Source of the DNA: Blautia sp.
Lineage (GTDB): Bacteria > Bacillota > Clostridia > Lachnospirales > Lachnospiraceae
Assembly: GCA_022769545.1 (NCBI GenBank)
Contig: JALEJS010000023.1
Coordinates: 1-63,131 of the forward strand
Reading direction: 5' to 3'
DNA length: 63,131 bases
Made by a program: the position numbers and the translations under genes. Below are positions 61,680 to 63,131 of the stretch, piece by piece (position 1 is the first letter of the stretch; each line of letters opens with the position of its first letter). The notes under the pieces were generated by a model, which was given only the letters and a program-made list of their open reading frames with translations, was not told the DNA's origin and searched no databases.

Positions 61680-63131
61680 ATGGCAAATCACATAGATACT
61701 CATACAACCGACGAGGAACGGGAAGAAACAACGATCGCGGCTGCGGAAGAGACAGAAGAGCAGGATGATGACAGATACGAAAAGTTCTGCTTCCTGTGCC
61801 GCAGACCGGAGAGTCAGGCCGGGAGTATGATTGAATTACCGAATAATATACATATCTGTACAGACTGTATGCAGAAAAGCTTCGATACGATGAACAGCCA
61901 GATAAATAACGGCAATATGAATCTGGTTGATCTGATGAATATGCCAGGGGTGAGTATGATCGATCTGAGTAATTTTCAGAACCCTGTACAGCAGCCGAAA
62001 AAGATCAAAAAGAAGAAAAAGGCAGAGGAGACGGAGCCGGTCATCGATCTGAAGAAAATTCCGGCACCTCATAAAATCAAAGCTGCGCTGGACGAGTATG
62101 TCATAGGACAGGAACATGCGAAAAAGGTAATGTCTGTGGCGGTATATAATCATTACAAACGTGTGGCAACCAATACCATGGATGAGATTGAGATTGAAAA
62201 GTCCAACATGCTGATGATCGGTCCTACCGGCTGCGGAAAAACCTATCTTGTAAAAACGCTGGCCAGACTTCTGGATGTGCCTCTGGCAATTGCGGATGCG
62301 ACATCGCTCACAGAGGCCGGTTATATCGGAGATGATATTGAGAGCGTGGTATCCAAGCTTCTTGCCGCAGCAGATAATGACGTGGAAAAGGCAGAACACG
62401 GTATCATTTTTATCGATGAAATTGATAAGATTGCAAAGAAAAAGAACACGAACCAGAGAGATGTGAGCGGAGAAGCTGTACAGCAGGGAATGCTGAAGCT
62501 TCTGGAAGGCAGTGAGGTGGAGGTCCCTGTGGGAGCGAACAGTAAAAATGCCATGGTTCCTCTGGTGACCGTAAATACCAGAAATATTCTGTTTATCTGC
62601 GGAGGGGCATTTCCGGACCTGGAGGGAATTATCAAGGAGCGGCTGAATAAGCAGGCCTCCATCGGATTCTATGCGGACCTGAAGGACAAATACGATAACG
62701 ATCCGCACCTTCTGGAAAAGGTTACCGTGGAAGATATCCGCAGCTTTGGTATGATACCGGAGTTTATCGGCAGACTTCCGATTATTTTTACCCTGGATGG
62801 ATTAACGGAAGACATGCTGGTAAAAATATTGAAAGAGCCGAAAAATGCGATCCTGAAACAATATCAGAAGCTGCTGGCGCTGGATGAGGTGAAACTGGAT
62901 TTCGATGAAGGGGCACTTCATGCCATTGCAGCCCGTGCCATGAAAAAAGACACAGGTGCCAGAGCGCTTCGCGCCATTCTGGAGGAGATTATGCTGGATA
63001 TCATGTATGAGATTCCGAAGGACGACAACATCGGCATGGTCACGATCACGAAGGACTATGTGGAGAAGAAGGGCAACCCGGTCATCACACTGCGCGGCTG
63101 CATCGGTATCGAGAGTACAGAGAATCCACAG
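61680..63131 (+). CDS. Divergent ClpX-type AAA+ ATPase, cut by window end
   Basis: ClpX unfolds proteins and feeds them to ClpP. The visible 484 residues have an acidic N-terminal extension (1-35), a C4 zinc-binding domain (Cys37, 40, 60, 63), Walker A G-P-T-G-C-G-K-T (181-188), pore loop G-Y-I-G-D-D, Walker B I-I-F-I-D-E-I-D (about 242-249), S-I-G-F and sensor 2 G-A-R-A-L-R. Where ordinary ClpX has the R-K-H loop before N-I-L-F-I-C-G-G-A-F, this protein has V-G-A-N-S-K-N-A-M-V. It is not next to clpP or tig. It may be a second, specialised ClpX. No stop is reached before 63131. Confidence 0.9.
   Translation, partial: MANHIDTHTTDEEREETTIAAAEETEEQDDDRYEKFCFLCRRPESQAGSMIELPNNIHICTDCMQKSFDTMNSQINNGNMNLVDLMNMPGVSMIDLSNFQNPVQQPKKIKKKKKAEETEPVIDLKKIPAPHKIKAALDEYVIGQEHAKKVMSVAVYNHYKRVATNTMDEIEIEKSNMLMIGPTGCGKTYLVKTLARLLDVPLAIADATSLTEAGYIGDDIESVVSKLLAAADNDVEKAEHGIIFIDEIDKIAKKKNTNQRDVSGEAVQQGMLKLLEGSEVEVPVGANSKNAMVPLVTVNTRNILFICGGAFPDLEGIIKERLNKQASIGFYADLKDKYDNDPHLLEKVTVEDIRSFGMIPEFIGRLPIIFTLDGLTEDMLVKILKEPKNAILKQYQKLLALDEVKLDFDEGALHAIAARAMKKDTGARALRAILEEIMLDIMYEIPKDDNIGMVTITKDYVEKKGNPVITLRGCIGIESTENPQ

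Noticed and set aside
1..63131. tRNA, rRNA or known riboswitch genes
   Set aside because: No cloverleaf, rRNA or riboswitch consensus was recognised in the intergenic regions by reading; a covariance-model scan would be needed to exclude small RNAs fully.

Overview
This window reads as a chromosomal segment of a spore-forming member of the Clostridia, most likely Lachnospiraceae (Blautia/Dorea-like). The evidence is gpr and spoIIP, the Firmicutes gene order comEC-holA-rpsT-gpr-spoIIP-lepA-hemW, strong GGAGG-type ribosome binding sites, TTGACA/TATAAT promoters, GW/YYF-type cell-wall-binding repeats, and mid-range G+C. No rRNA, tRNA or CRISPR array was recognised. Nearly all of the sequence is coding, and no gene-free stretch exceeds about 300 bases.

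Layout. (1) 1-8.9 kb: a comEC lacking its 5' part, next to what may be the end of a mobile element, then holA, rpsT (opposite strand), gpr, spoIIP, lepA, a small lipoprotein gene and hemW. (2) 9-16 kb: uvrA, an orphan mreB, recD2 and comFC. (3) 16-20.2 kb: two unknown membrane proteins, then cdaA-cdaR (c-di-AMP synthesis and its regulator) and an HPr gene. (4) 20.2-24.5 kb: a secreted L,D-transpeptidase and a GH25 lysozyme carrying related wall-binding repeats. (5) 24.5-28.5 kb: two half-size SMR/EamA membrane proteins converge on an operon for an ATP-grasp enzyme, a degenerate DegT-type aminotransferase and a polyprenyl-phosphate glycosyltransferase. Together they resemble the arn lipid-linked sugar pathway with an added ligase.

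(6) 28.7-42.7 kb: a surface-polysaccharide operon. It holds a Fuc4N-type aminotransferase (rffA), a D,D-carboxypeptidase, rfbC, an ABC exporter pair (Wzm; Wzt with a C-terminal glycan-binding domain), a separate methyltransferase and a separate kinase-like protein ending in a coiled coil, two large double-GT2 enzymes with unusual N-terminal GW modules, and a GT-C-like membrane protein. The adjacent methyltransferase, kinase-like protein and Wzt suggest a split WbdD-like chain terminator, which I consider the most interesting system here. (7) 42.7-51.6 kb: a sugar/polyol catabolism cassette with ribulokinase, a ROK regulator, two zinc alcohol dehydrogenases and a ribose-type ABC importer. Both of its promoters carry the same 12-bp-phased AAGTG/CACTT elements. 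(8) 51.6-60 kb: a carboxypeptidase-like protein with KEG in place of KTG, then the rest of the polysaccharide machinery: a double GT2, two rhamnosyltransferase-like GT2s, a WbaP/EpsL-type priming phosphotransferase and an LCP ligase with a repetitive Gly/Asp-rich tail. (9) 60-63.1 kb: an HtrA-type protease and a divergent ClpX cut by the window end.

How the parts would fit: the priming enzyme starts a lipid-linked glycan, the GT2 enzymes extend it, the methyltransferase/kinase pair would cap it, Wzt would recognise the cap and export it with Wzm, and the LCP protein would attach it to peptidoglycan. All functional assignments come from reading motifs by eye; no database search was run.
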